DNA of 64,000 bases from Trebonia kvetii (GTDB lineage: Bacteria > Actinomycetota > Actinomycetes > Streptosporangiales > Streptosporangiaceae), in assembly GCF_007827045.1 (NCBI RefSeq), contig NZ_RPFW01000001.1, positions 1,712,519 to 1,776,518 on the forward strand, in the 5' to 3' direction. The position numbers and the translations under genes are program-made. Under the pieces are notes generated by a model. The model was not told the DNA's origin. It worked only from the letters and a program-made list of their open reading frames with translations, and did not search any database. Shown piece after piece: positions 1 to 8,291 of the stretch. How positions within the stretch are numbered: position 1 is the first letter of the stretch; each line of letters starts with the position of its first letter.

Positions 1-248
1 AGGCACATGCCGAGTACCTGCAGCGTGTTGCCGGATGCGACGGTCCACTGCTGGGCGTTGGTCCCGTTGCAGGTGTAGACCTGAATGGGATTGAAGTTCG
101 CGGTGCTGGCCGAGCGGTCATCCAGGCACAGGCCCTGGTATCCGGTGATCGCCCCGGTGGTCGCGGCCTGTGCGTGGTGAGCGGACGCCATCGCGAGGCC
201 GACCATGAGGGCTATCGTCGCGAGGACGGCGATGAGTCGGCGCTTCAC
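1..248 (-). CDS. Secreted ricin-type (CBM13) lectin protein, 3' part beyond window
   Basis: The gene is cut by the left window edge; about 82 codons are visible. It begins at a GTG with a typical Sec signal peptide: KRR, then a hydrophobic run (LIAVLATIALMVGLAMAS) ending at an AQA site. A ricin-B trefoil repeat follows (ITGYQGLCLDDRSAS, then CNGTNAQQW), nearly identical to the lectin domain of the chitinase just upstream. Its GTG overlaps the chitinase TGA stop in a GTGA overlap, so the two are probably translationally coupled. The separate signal peptide argues against it being a frameshifted tail of the chitinase. It probably binds polysaccharide outside the cell. Any domain further downstream is not visible. 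Confidence 0.75.
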   Translation of the reverse strand, partial: MKRRLIAVLATIALMVGLAMASAHHAQAATTGAITGYQGLCLDDRSASTANFNPIQVYTCNGTNAQQWTVASGNTLQVLGMC

Positions 249-1612
249 GGAATATTCCACTGCTGGTTGGAGGTGTCGGCGCAGGCCCAGATCTGCACCT
301 GGGTGCCGGAGCCGCCGTAGCCGGTGTCGTCGAGGCACTTGCCGGAGTTCGTGTTCACGAGCTCGCCGTTGGATTGGTGGACCCAGGACTGCGCGCCGGT
401 GCCGTTGCACGGGTACAGGTCAACCTTGGTCCCGTTGGCCGTGCCGGCGCCGGCGACATCGAGGCAGTCGCCAAGGACCGTTAGGGTGCCGTTGCTGTTG
501 ACGGTCCAGTTCTGCGCGTTGGTGCCGTTGCAGCTGTAGACCTGAATGGGGTTGAAGTTCGCGGTGCTGGCCGAGCGGTCATCCAGGCACAGGCCCTGAT
601 ACCCGGTGATCGGCCCGCTGGCCGTAGTGCCGCCGCCGCTGCTGCCAGTGATCTTGTTGAAGATCGATGAGTACTGATAGCCGACTGGCTTGTCGTAGCC
701 GTCGACCTCCCAGAAGGACAGCTCCGCGACGCCGTTGGCGGCGGCGAAGCTTTCCAGCGACGAGGCGTTGCCGGTGGAGAAGACGGTGCCGTCGTCGTTG
801 GTGCCGGCGATCGGCGTCAGGCCCATCATGGCGTAGGCCGCCGAGGTGGAGATCCCGTACAGGCCCGCGAGCTGGCCAGCGGTTCCCTGCGCGGCGGACT
901 CGGCGTCCGCGAGGTCGTTGGACCCGGCGCCGAAGTCCATCGTCATGATGTTCACGACGGACACCTTCACGCCCTTGGCCTTAGCGTCCTGGAGCAGCGC
1001 GTACTCCGAGCCGGTGCCGGTTGGCAGTCCTTGCGGTGAGACGGCGAGGGTGAAGTCGACCTGCACCGCCGGGTTCGCGGCTTGCAGCGCGGCGAGCGCC
1101 TGGTCGCGCCGCGCGGTGGAGGCGGTGTCCGATAGCACGCCGCCCTCGATGTCGAAGTCCAGCCGGGTGACGCCGTAGGTATTCACCACGTTCTGGTAGG
1201 CGGCGGTCAGCTGCGAGACGTTCGTGCAGGTCTGGGCGAGCTCAGCGCCAGATGCGCCGCCGAAGGAGACGATGACGTTGCCGCCTGATGACTGAATGGC
1301 ACTGATCTGCGAGGCGAAGGCGCCTACTCCAGAACCGTCATCCTCCCAGTACGGTGTGCAGCCCGACCGCGGGATGAGGAAGGCCAGCGTGTAGTCCTTC
1401 AATCCGGTCGCGGATTCGTCGGCTGCCATGTCTCCCGCGTCCGACGAACTGATCTGCAGGTAAGGAGCGGCGAAATGGGCCGGGAAGGCGGCGCCGGCCG
1501 CGGCGGCAGATCCCGCGGTGGCGAGCGCGAAGCCGCCGGACCCGAGTGCGGTGGCCGCGACCAAGGCGAGTGCGGCCGACCACGACTTCCTTGGGGTTCT
1601 TGGTATGCGCAT
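245..1612 (-). CDS. Secreted GH18 chitinase with C-terminal ricin-type lectin domain
   Basis: Predicted extracellular endo-chitinase of 455 aa. The start chosen is the ATG at 1612, which opens a clean signal peptide (MRIPRTPRKSW, hydrophobic stretch, AAAAGA) and has AGGGA about 12 nt upstream; the open frame continues 56 codons further but runs through the promoter. The GH18 signature LDFDIEGG lies near residues 151-158, with the acid/base Glu at about 156 and the two Asp before it. SFGGAS near residue 117 and SFWEVDG near 300 match other conserved GH18 strands. A Gly/Ser/Thr linker leads to a CBM13 trefoil at about 334-455 with CLDD and QxW repeats. A paired palindrome 90-120 nt upstream and a divergent LacI gene suggest sugar-controlled repression. 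Confidence 0.9.
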   Translation of the reverse strand: MRIPRTPRKSWSAALALVAATALGSGGFALATAGSAAAAGAAFPAHFAAPYLQISSSDAGDMAADESATGLKDYTLAFLIPRSGCTPYWEDDGSGVGAFASQISAIQSSGGNVIVSFGGASGAELAQTCTNVSQLTAAYQNVVNTYGVTRLDFDIEGGVLSDTASTARRDQALAALQAANPAVQVDFTLAVSPQGLPTGTGSEYALLQDAKAKGVKVSVVNIMTMDFGAGSNDLADAESAAQGTAGQLAGLYGISTSAAYAMMGLTPIAGTNDDGTVFSTGNASSLESFAAANGVAELSFWEVDGYDKPVGYQYSSIFNKITGSSGGGTTASGPITGYQGLCLDDRSASTANFNPIQVYSCNGTNAQNWTVNSNGTLTVLGDCLDVAGAGTANGTKVDLYPCNGTGAQSWVHQSNGELVNTNSGKCLDDTGYGGSGTQVQIWACADTSNQQWNIP

Positions 1613-1697
1613 GGTGATCGGTGATCCCTTCGACCAAGGGTTCTGGCGGGACGCGGCACTGCCGAGGTGACCCGCCGGGGCGGACTTGGAGGTCTGC

Positions 1698-1730
1698 TTT
1701 GTTTCTGAAACAATGCGTTTCAGAAACAAA
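1698..1730. promoter_or_regulatory. Double palindromic operator between chitinase and LacI genes
   Basis: A perfect 14-bp inverted repeat (1698-1711 and 1717-1730, 5-nt spacer). Each arm contains its own palindrome: GTTTCTGAAAC at 1701-1711 and GTTTCAGAAAC at 1717-1727, centres 16 bp apart. It lies in the divergent intergenic region of the chitinase and the LacI-family gene, which suggests a LacI operator; binding is inferred. Confidence 0.65.
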
Positions 1731-1842
1731 TAGGAAACCTTCTTGTCAGTTATTGGAGCAGCGCGGTGCATAAGCGTCAAGACACCTTGTGCGGTGTTGA
1801 TTCTTTGTTAATCCTTAGCCAAGGCGCTCTTCTGGAGAGGCA

Positions 1843-2844
1843 ATGAAACAAGAATTTGTTTCAGGCTTGGCAGGGGGAACCGGCCGGGTCACTGTGCGCG
1901 CCATCGCGGCAGAGACCGGGCTGTCGATCGCCACCATCTCCCGGGTGCTCAACGGCGGCGGCAACGTCGCCTCGGATACCCGTGAGCGGGTGCGCCAGGT
2001 GGTTGAACGGCTTGGCGACCGCGCGCCTGAGCCGCGCCCGCGGTCCCCGGCCCGGGTCACTCGCCTGCCCGTGTTCGTGCGCTGCCCCTACCTGCTCACC
2101 GACTACTTCGGGCACATCGTCACATCGGTCGCGGAGACACTCGCGCTGCACGGCCAGGGCATGCTGCTCGACGCAGGCGACGCGGTGGTGGAGTCCACCG
2201 TGGTGCGCGAGTTGCCCGGCCGCCGCGACGCCTGCGGCGCGGTGCTGATTCTTCCACCGGAGCCGCACGCCGACCTTGAGGTACTAGCCTCGCGCGGCTA
2301 CCCATTCGTGCTGGTGGACCCGCGCACCAGCGTGCCGCGTGACATGGTGTCAATCTCCGCAGCGCACTTTTCCGGCGCTCGTGCCGTCACGCGGCACCTG
2401 ATTGAGTTCGGGCACCGACGGATCGGGGTGGTCACCGGTCCGCCGTACTGGCGCACCAGAGACGACCGGGTCGGCGGTCACCTCGCTGCGCTGGCCGAGG
2501 CGGGCGTGCTTGGCGACCAGGAACTGGTACGGCACGGCGAGCCCGCGGCGGAAACGGGAGTGCGGGCCGGCGGGGAACTGCTCGACATGCGGCCGCGGCC
2601 AACCGCCGTGGTCTGTTTCAACGACAAGGTCGCGGTGGGGGTGATGGAAGCGGCCGCAGCCCGCGGGCTGCGGGTGCCGGAAGACCTCTCCGTCACCGGC
2701 TTCGACGACATCGACGTCAGCCGGGCCACGACACCTCGCCTCACCACCGTCCGCCAGCCGCTGCAGGAGATGGGCCGCACGGCCGTCGATGCTGATGCGC
2801 GAGCTCGACGGGCACCCCCACGAGGCGCTGAGCATGGAGCTTGA
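1843..2844 (+). CDS. LacI-family transcriptional regulator, 3' end frameshifted
   Basis: Sugar-responsive repressor. The N-terminal helix-turn-helix and hinge occupy about residues 16-55 (VTVRAIAAETGLSIATIS, then RVLNGGG). A periplasmic-binding-protein-like sensor follows, with family motifs FGHRRIGVV, PTAVVCFND, VPEDLSVTGFDD and TPRLTTVRQP. After MGRTAVDA at about 2793 the frame goes wrong: the expected LacI ending (ELDGHP, then ELETRLIVRG) continues in the +1 frame from 2795 to a TAG at 2915-2917. Removing one base, or adding two, near 2791-2794 would restore a 357-residue protein of normal length. This may be a genuine mutation or a sequencing error. The likely target is the divergent chitinase. 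GGAGAGG upstream is a good ribosome binding site. Confidence 0.85.
   Translation: MKQEFVSGLAGGTGRVTVRAIAAETGLSIATISRVLNGGGNVASDTRERVRQVVERLGDRAPEPRPRSPARVTRLPVFVRCPYLLTDYFGHIVTSVAETLALHGQGMLLDAGDAVVESTVVRELPGRRDACGAVLILPPEPHADLEVLASRGYPFVLVDPRTSVPRDMVSISAAHFSGARAVTRHLIEFGHRRIGVVTGPPYWRTRDDRVGGHLAALAEAGVLGDQELVRHGEPAAETGVRAGGELLDMRPRPTAVVCFNDKVAVGVMEAAAARGLRVPEDLSVTGFDDIDVSRATTPRLTTVRQPLQEMGRTAVDADARARRAPPRGAEHGA
1844..1863. promoter_or_regulatory. Possible second operator over the LacI start codon
   Basis: TGAAACA-AGAATT-TGTTTCA is an inverted repeat that starts one base inside the lacI-type ATG. It uses the same GAAAC/GTTTC half-sites as the double operator at 1698-1730, in the opposite order. 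Autorepression by roadblock is possible, but the repeat also encodes residues 1-7. Confidence 0.35.
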
Positions 2845-2948
2845 GACGCGCCTGATCGTGCGGGGCAGTACCGGCCCGGCGCCCGGGCCACCGGTTCAGC
2901 GTTCACCCCTTCAGTAGCACGCACACGTCCGCCGGACACGCGAGCGAA

Positions 2949-4814
2949 TCAGGCGACCTCCTCCATGGCCTGGGCGAACTGTGCCTCGTACAGCCGCGCG
3001 TACGCGCCGCCCGCCGCCAGCAGCACCGAGTGCGTTCCCTGCTCGACGATGTGCCCGTTCTCCATCACCAGGATCACGTCGGCGTCGCGAATGGTAGACA
3101 GCCGGTGGGCGATCACGAAGCTGGTCCGGCCCTGCCGCAGGGACGCCATCGCGCGCTGGAGGAGCACCTCTGTCCTGGTGTCGACCGAGCTGGTCGCCTC
3201 GTCCAGGATGAGCACGGCAGGACGGGCCAGAAAGGCGCGGGCGATCGTGATCAGCTGTCGCTCTCCCGCGCTGACGTTGGCGGCCTCGTCATCGAGCACC
3301 GTGTCGTAGCCATCGGGCAGCGTCCGCACGAACCGGTCCACGTACGTCGCTTTCGCTGCCTCGACGACCTGCTCGTGGGTGGCGCCGAGCGAGCCGTAGG
3401 CGATGTTTGCCTCGATCGTGCCGCCGAACAGCCAGGCGTCCTGCAGCACCATGCCGGTCAGGCCGCGCAGTTCCTCCCGGCTCATCTTCGCGGTGTCGAC
3501 GCCGTCGAGCAGGATCGTGCCCGAATCGATCTCGTAGAACCGCATCAGCAGGTTGACCAGCGTCGTCTTGCCCGCGCCGGTCGGGCCGACGATGGCGACG
3601 GTGTGCCCTGGCTCCACGGTCAGCGAGACGTGCTCGATCAGCGGCCGGTCCGGCGCGTACCTGAACGACACGTCGTCGAACTCGACCCGGCCGCGGACCT
3701 CGGCGGGCCTGACCGGCTCGGCGGCGTCAGGCGCCTGCTCCGGAGCGTCGAGCAGCGCGAACACCCGCTCGGCGGATGCCACGCTCGACTGCAGGAGGTT
3801 CGCCATGCTGGCGACCTGGGTCAGCGGCTGGCTGAACTGGCGCGAGTACTGGATGAATGCCGTCACCGCGCCGAGGGTGAGCGAGCCGCCCGCGATCAGC
3901 AGGCCGCCGACGACGGCCACCAGCACGTAGTTCAGGTTCGACATGAACATCATCAGCGGCTGGATCGTGCCGGAGATGAATTGCGCACGGGAGCTGGCCT
4001 GGTAGAGCGCCCCGTTCTGCTCAGTGAAGGTCGCCAAGGCCTCCTCCCGCTGGCCGAACGCGGTCACCAGCGCGTGCCCGGTGTACATCTCCTCGATGTG
4101 GCCGTTCAGTTGCCCGGTGAACTTCCACTGCCTGATGAACTGCGGCTGCGCCCGCTTGGCGATCTTGCGCATCGCCACCGCGGAGGCGGGCACGGTGACC
4201 AGGGCGATCAGGGCCAGCTGCCAGGACACGACGAACATCAGCGCCAGCACGCCGACGATCGTCAGCAGCGAGGTCACCAGCTGGCTCAGCGTCTGCTGGA
4301 CGGACTGCTGGAGGTTGTCGATGTCGTTGGTGACGCGACTCAGGATCTCGCCGCGGGACTGCCGGTCGAAGTAGCTCAACGGCAGCCGAGACAGCTTGGC
4401 CTGCACCTGCTCGCGAAGCCGGAGCACCGACCGCTGGACCATGGTCGCGGTCAGCCGGCCCTGGAACAGCGCGCAGACCGAGGCGCCGACGTTGAGCGCG
4501 ACCACGACGACGACGATCTGCCCCACGTGACCGAAGTCCACGCCGTGGTGCGACTCGTACCCGTCGAAGACGAGGTTGATCGCTTCGCCAAGCAGCCGGG
4601 GCGCGAGCACGGACAGGGTCACGCTGCCGACCGCGAGGGCAAGCGCCAGGATCACGAGCAGTCGGTACGGGCTGAGCATGCCAAGCAGCCGCCTGCCCGA
4701 GCCCTTGAAGTCCAGCGCCTTCTCGGTGGACATGCCGCCCATGAAGCGCGCGGGGCCCTGCGCAGGGGCCGCTGGACGCGGCCCGCGCTCGGGCGTCGCC
4801 CGTTCCTCGCTCAC
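2949..4814 (-). CDS. ABC exporter half-transporter, catalytically competent subunit
   Basis: Fused membrane and nucleotide-binding (NBD) subunit of 621 aa, exporting an unknown lipophilic substrate or drug. Six hydrophobic segments (about residues 55-340) precede an NBD with Walker A GPTGAGKTT near 410, signature VSAGERQ, Walker B VLILDEATSSVD with catalytic Glu, and switch histidine in VIAHRLST. The signature has Ala and Glu where LSGGQ has Gly and Gln. The ATG overlaps the stop of the partner gene by 4 nt, so the pair is co-translated and almost certainly forms a heterodimer. All consensus hydrolysis residues sit on this subunit, which matches the TM287/288 and BmrCD type. The first about 30 residues are Pro/Ala-rich. 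Confidence 0.93.
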   Translation of the reverse strand: MSEERATPERGPRPAAPAQGPARFMGGMSTEKALDFKGSGRRLLGMLSPYRLLVILALALAVGSVTLSVLAPRLLGEAINLVFDGYESHHGVDFGHVGQIVVVVVALNVGASVCALFQGRLTATMVQRSVLRLREQVQAKLSRLPLSYFDRQSRGEILSRVTNDIDNLQQSVQQTLSQLVTSLLTIVGVLALMFVVSWQLALIALVTVPASAVAMRKIAKRAQPQFIRQWKFTGQLNGHIEEMYTGHALVTAFGQREEALATFTEQNGALYQASSRAQFISGTIQPLMMFMSNLNYVLVAVVGGLLIAGGSLTLGAVTAFIQYSRQFSQPLTQVASMANLLQSSVASAERVFALLDAPEQAPDAAEPVRPAEVRGRVEFDDVSFRYAPDRPLIEHVSLTVEPGHTVAIVGPTGAGKTTLVNLLMRFYEIDSGTILLDGVDTAKMSREELRGLTGMVLQDAWLFGGTIEANIAYGSLGATHEQVVEAAKATYVDRFVRTLPDGYDTVLDDEAANVSAGERQLITIARAFLARPAVLILDEATSSVDTRTEVLLQRAMASLRQGRTSFVIAHRLSTIRDADVILVMENGHIVEQGTHSVLLAAGGAYARLYEAQFAQAMEEVA

Positions 4815-6547
4815 GCCGCAGCCTCCTGCTCGGTTAGCTGGGAGAGGACGATCTCCCGGTAGGTCTCACTCGACTCCATCAGCTCGGCATGGGTGCCGCG
4901 CGCCACGATCCGGCCAGCGTCAAGCACCAGGATCTGGTCGGCGTGCCTGATGGTGGCGACCCGCTGCGCAACTATGATCATGGTCGCGTCGGTCACCTGG
5001 GTCGCCAGCGCCGATCGCAGTCGCGCGTCGGTCGCGTAGTCGAGGGCGGAGAACGAGTCGTCGAACAAGTAGATCTGCGGCTTGTGCACCAGCGCGCGGG
5101 CGATCGCCAGGCGCTGCCGCTGGCCGCCTGACACGTTCGTGCCGCCCTGCGCGATCCGCGAATCCAGCCCGTCTGGCATCCGCTCGACAAAGTCGCGGGC
5201 CTGAGCGATCTCCAGCGCACGCCACAGGTCCTCGTCGGTGGCCTGCTGGTTGCCGTACCGCAGGTTCGTCGCCACCGTCCCGGAGAACAGGTACGGCTTC
5301 TGCGGCACTAGCCCGACGGCCGCCGACAGCTCAGCCGGGTCGAGTTCCCGCACGTCGACGCCGCCCACAAGCAGCGACCCGGCCGTGACGTCGAGCAGCC
5401 GCGGAATGAGGTTGACGAGAGTGGTCTTGCCGCTGCCGGTCCCGCCGATGACCGCCGTGGTCCGCCCGGGCAACGCGGTCAGGCTAATGTCGTGCAGCAC
5501 CGGCTGCTCGGCACCTGGAAACCGGAACTCGACGTCCCGCAGCTCAAGCCGGCCGGGCTGCTGGCCCGCGGGCCGAGGGCTGGCCGGCGCGGCGACTCCC
5601 GGCTCGGTGTCGATGACCTCCATGATCCGCTCCGCGCTGACCTCGGCCCGCGGCACGAGCATGAACATGAACGTCGCCATCATCACCGACGTCAGGATCT
5701 GGGCCAGATAGGTGATGAACGCGGTCAGCGCCCCGATCTGCATCGTCCCGTCCGCGACCAGGTGCCCGCCGAACCACACCACGGCGGTGGTGGACAGGTT
5801 CAGCACGAGCAGCACCGACGGGAACATCAGCGCCATCAGCTTCCCTGCCCCGAGCGACACATCGAACAGCTGGTTGCTCGCGACGGCGAACCGCTCCCGC
5901 TCCTGCGGGTCGCGCACGAACGCGCGGATGACGCGGACGCCAGTAATCTGCTCCCGCAGCACGCCGTTGATGCCGTCCAGCCGCTCCTGCATCTGCCGGA
6001 ACAGTGGCCGCATCCGGCGGATGATCAGCGCCAGGATGACGGCGAGCAGCGGCACCGCGACAAGCAGCAGCGACGACAACTGCACGTTCTGGTTCAGCGC
6101 CAGGATGATCCCGCCCACGCACATGATCGGCGCGGACAGCAGCAGGGTGAACGTCATGATCGCCAGCATCTGGACCTGCTGGACGTCGTTGGTGGTCCTG
6201 GTGATCAGCGACGAGGTGCCGAGGTGGTTGACCTCGCGGTCGGAGAACATCAGCACCCGGCGGAAGATGCCCTGCCTGACGTCGCGGCCGAGGGCCATCG
6301 CGACCTGCGCGCCGAAGTAAATCGCGCCGATCGCGCACAGGATCTGCGCCAGGGTGATCGCCAGCATCACGCCGCCGGTCGTCAGGATGCAGTGCGTGTT
6401 GTGCAAGACCACGCCCTTGTCGATGATGTCCGCGTTCAGCGTCGGCAGGTACAGCGTGGCCAGCGTCTGCGCGAACTGCAGCACCAGGAGGAACGCGAGC
6501 GGCTTACGGTAGGGGCGCAGGTAGGTGCGCAGCAGGCGGATCAGCAC
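4811..6547 (-). CDS. ABC exporter half-transporter, degenerate-site subunit
   Basis: First gene of the exporter pair (578 aa, GTG start). The N-terminal membrane domain starts at once (RTYLRPYRKPLAFLLVLQ) and is followed by an NBD with Walker A GGTGSGKTT near residue 370 and a canonical signature VSGGQRQRLAIARAL. Two catalytic positions are substituted: Walker B reads IYLFDDSFSALD, with Asp in place of the catalytic Glu, and the switch histidine is Gln in IIVAQRVATIRHAD. These are the substitutions known from the degenerate half of heterodimeric exporters, so it should pair with the 621-aa subunit and hydrolyse ATP at only one composite site. No adjacent regulator reveals the substrate. Confidence 0.93.
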   Translation of the reverse strand: MLIRLLRTYLRPYRKPLAFLLVLQFAQTLATLYLPTLNADIIDKGVVLHNTHCILTTGGVMLAITLAQILCAIGAIYFGAQVAMALGRDVRQGIFRRVLMFSDREVNHLGTSSLITRTTNDVQQVQMLAIMTFTLLLSAPIMCVGGIILALNQNVQLSSLLLVAVPLLAVILALIIRRMRPLFRQMQERLDGINGVLREQITGVRVIRAFVRDPQERERFAVASNQLFDVSLGAGKLMALMFPSVLLVLNLSTTAVVWFGGHLVADGTMQIGALTAFITYLAQILTSVMMATFMFMLVPRAEVSAERIMEVIDTEPGVAAPASPRPAGQQPGRLELRDVEFRFPGAEQPVLHDISLTALPGRTTAVIGGTGSGKTTLVNLIPRLLDVTAGSLLVGGVDVRELDPAELSAAVGLVPQKPYLFSGTVATNLRYGNQQATDEDLWRALEIAQARDFVERMPDGLDSRIAQGGTNVSGGQRQRLAIARALVHKPQIYLFDDSFSALDYATDARLRSALATQVTDATMIIVAQRVATIRHADQILVLDAGRIVARGTHAELMESSETYREIVLSQLTEQEAAA

Positions 6548-6629
6548 AGGACAAGGGTAGGTGGGTATTCCGCCTGCTTTACCGCACCGGGCGGCGGCCC
6601 GAAATCAGCCTTGAGCCGGACACGGCCAT

Positions 6630-7793
6630 TCACCAGCCCTTGAGCAGCTGCCGGGCCATCACCATGCGCTGGACCTGGTTCGTACCCTCATAGATCTGGG
6701 TGATCTTGGCGTCGCGCATCATGCGCTCGACCGGGTAGTCGTTGACGTAGCCGTAGCCGCCAAGCAGCTGCACTGCGTCGGTGGTGACCGACATCGCCAC
6801 ATCGGAGGCCAGCGTCTTGCATGCGGAGGAGAAGAACGTCAGGTCGGGCACCTTCTCGCCCCGCATCGCGCGCTCGGAGCGTGCCGCCGCGGCGTAGGTG
6901 AGCTGCCTCGCGGCCTCCAGGTGCATGGCCATGTCGGCCAGCATGAACTGCGGGCCCTGGAAGTCGGCGATCGCCTTGCCGAACTGCTTGCGCTCCTTGA
7001 CGTAGCCGAGCGCGTAGTCGAGTGCCCCCTGCGCGATGCCGAGCGCCTGCGCGGCGATCGTGACGCGGGTGTGGTCCAGGGTGCGCAGCGCGATCTTGAA
7101 CCCCTCCCCCTCGTCGCCGACGCGGCGGGACTCGGGGATCTCGCAGTTGTCGAAGTACAGCTCGCGGGTGGGCGAGCCCTTGATGCCCAGCTTGTGCTCG
7201 GGCGCGCCGAAACTGAAGCCAGGGTCGCCGTCCTCGACGACAAACGCGGTGATGCCGTCGGCGCCCTTGTCCTGGTCGGTCACCGCCATGACCGTGTAGT
7301 ACTTGGACACCCCGGCGTTGGTGATCCACCGCTTCACGCCGTTGAGCAGGTAACCGCCCTCGGTGCGGACCGCGCGGGTGCGCATGGCGGCGGCGTCGGA
7401 TCCCGCCTCGGGCTCGGACAGGGCGTAGGAGAACATGGCCTCGCCGCGCGCGACGGGCGGCAGATAGCGCTGCTTCACCTCGTCCGACGCCCCGAGCAGC
7501 AGCGGCATCGTGCCGAGCTTGTTCACCGCGGGGATCAGCGAGGACGTCGCGCACGCGCGGGCGACCTCCTCGATGACCAGCGCCGCCGCCAGCGCGTCAC
7601 CGCCTGCCCCGCCGTAGGCCTCTGGCACGTGCACCGCATGGAAGTCGGCCTTGACCAGTGCCTCGTACACGTCCCAGGGGAACTCGGCGGCCCGGTCGAT
7701 GTCCGCCGCGCGCGGCGCGATCTTGTCGTCCGCGAGCGCCCGGACGGCTTCCCGCAGTGCCTCGTGCTCTTCCGACAGTGCGAAGGTGCTCAT
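6630..7793 (-). CDS. Acyl-CoA dehydrogenase
   Basis: FAD-dependent enzyme (387 aa, normal length) that oxidises an acyl-CoA to the 2-enoyl-CoA and passes electrons to ETF; an etfBA pair lies at 48.7-50.5 kb. Family motifs are in order: FSYALSEPEAGSD near residue 125, KRWITNAGVSKYYTV near 160, the FAD-contacting ERKQFGKAIADFQ near 265, QLLGGYGY near 340, and the C-terminal catalytic Glu in QIYEGTNQVQRMVMAR. The first 100 residues have the usual helical domain (LSEEHEALREAVRAL). Chain length and branching preference cannot be read from the sequence. The gene stands alone, separated from the exporter genes by about 80 nt. Confidence 0.92.
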   Translation of the reverse strand: MSTFALSEEHEALREAVRALADDKIAPRAADIDRAAEFPWDVYEALVKADFHAVHVPEAYGGAGGDALAAALVIEEVARACATSSLIPAVNKLGTMPLLLGASDEVKQRYLPPVARGEAMFSYALSEPEAGSDAAAMRTRAVRTEGGYLLNGVKRWITNAGVSKYYTVMAVTDQDKGADGITAFVVEDGDPGFSFGAPEHKLGIKGSPTRELYFDNCEIPESRRVGDEGEGFKIALRTLDHTRVTIAAQALGIAQGALDYALGYVKERKQFGKAIADFQGPQFMLADMAMHLEAARQLTYAAAARSERAMRGEKVPDLTFFSSACKTLASDVAMSVTTDAVQLLGGYGYVNDYPVERMMRDAKITQIYEGTNQVQRMVMARQLLKGW

Positions 7794-7830
7794 GTCTCGA
7801 TGCTAATCAGTAACCGCCCGGTCACGGCAA

Positions 7831-7865
7831 CGCCCGCCCGGCAATCGTTGGATGCCGGGCGGGCG
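7831..7865 (-). terminator. Intrinsic-type terminator, 13-bp stem
   Basis: CGCCCGCCCGGCA (7831-7843) pairs perfectly with 7853-7865 across a 9-nt loop. It lies 18 nt past the stop of the small minus-strand gene and before the acyl-CoA dehydrogenase start. There is no U-tract, as is usual in actinobacteria. Confidence 0.7.
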
Positions 7866-7882
7866 CGGTTAGACCTCGGTGT

Positions 7883-8098
7883 TTACGCCGCCTTGTCGTC
7901 CGTGGCCGCCGACGAGGCCTGCGGGCCGGTCAGCCGCGGCATGGTGGCCGCATGGGCCGGACGGTGCGCGTGAGTGGTCGTGGTTTCAACGGACTGCCGC
8001 TGCTCGGGTACCCGGCCCTTGGGTGCGGCATGCTTGCCGCTGGACTTGCCGAAGCCCAGCGAACGGAACGGACGGTTCTTAGACACTGAGAAAGCCAT
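7883..8098 (-). CDS. Small basic hypothetical protein (71 aa)
   Basis: I do not recognise this family. The start chosen is the ATG at 8098 (MAFSVSKNRPFRSLGFGKSS), with AGGGGG 9 nt upstream; the frame is open 20 codons further, but without a better site. The protein is rich in Lys/Arg in its first half and Thr/His/Ala in the second, with no hydrophobic segment and no Cys, so it is probably soluble and disordered. A strong 13-bp-stem terminator directly follows, supporting a separate transcript. It could be a small nucleic-acid-binding or stress protein, but there is no direct evidence. Confidence 0.55.
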   Translation of the reverse strand: MAFSVSKNRPFRSLGFGKSSGKHAAPKGRVPEQRQSVETTTTHAHRPAHAATMPRLTGPQASSAATDDKAA

Positions 8099-8291
8099 TA
8101 CAAACAACCCCCTAGACCCCCGCGCAGCGTGCCCAATCCCCACACCGAACACTCGCATCCGGTCCCGTTCCGGCTGCCCGCGCAGGCTCTAGAATGCCCT
8201 ACCGGCGCTTGGCTAAACACCCCTGCCGACGCACCGTGCCCAAACCGATACCGAAGGTGTTCGGTTGGCCACCGAGAGTGGTCATTCCCCG

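Noticed and set aside
1..248. Second lectin as a frameshifted tail of the chitinase
   Set aside because: It has its own GTG and a complete signal peptide, so it is a separate gene.
3030..4862. Long plus-strand open frame (610 codons) opposite the ABC exporter gene
   Set aside because: Composition is Arg/His/Gln-rich with no family motif; it mirrors the third-position GC bias of the real minus-strand ABC gene.
4811..6547. Inactive or pseudogene ABC subunit because the catalytic Glu and switch His are lost
   Set aside because: The same losses are normal in one half of heterodimeric exporters; the frame is intact and coupled to a competent partner.
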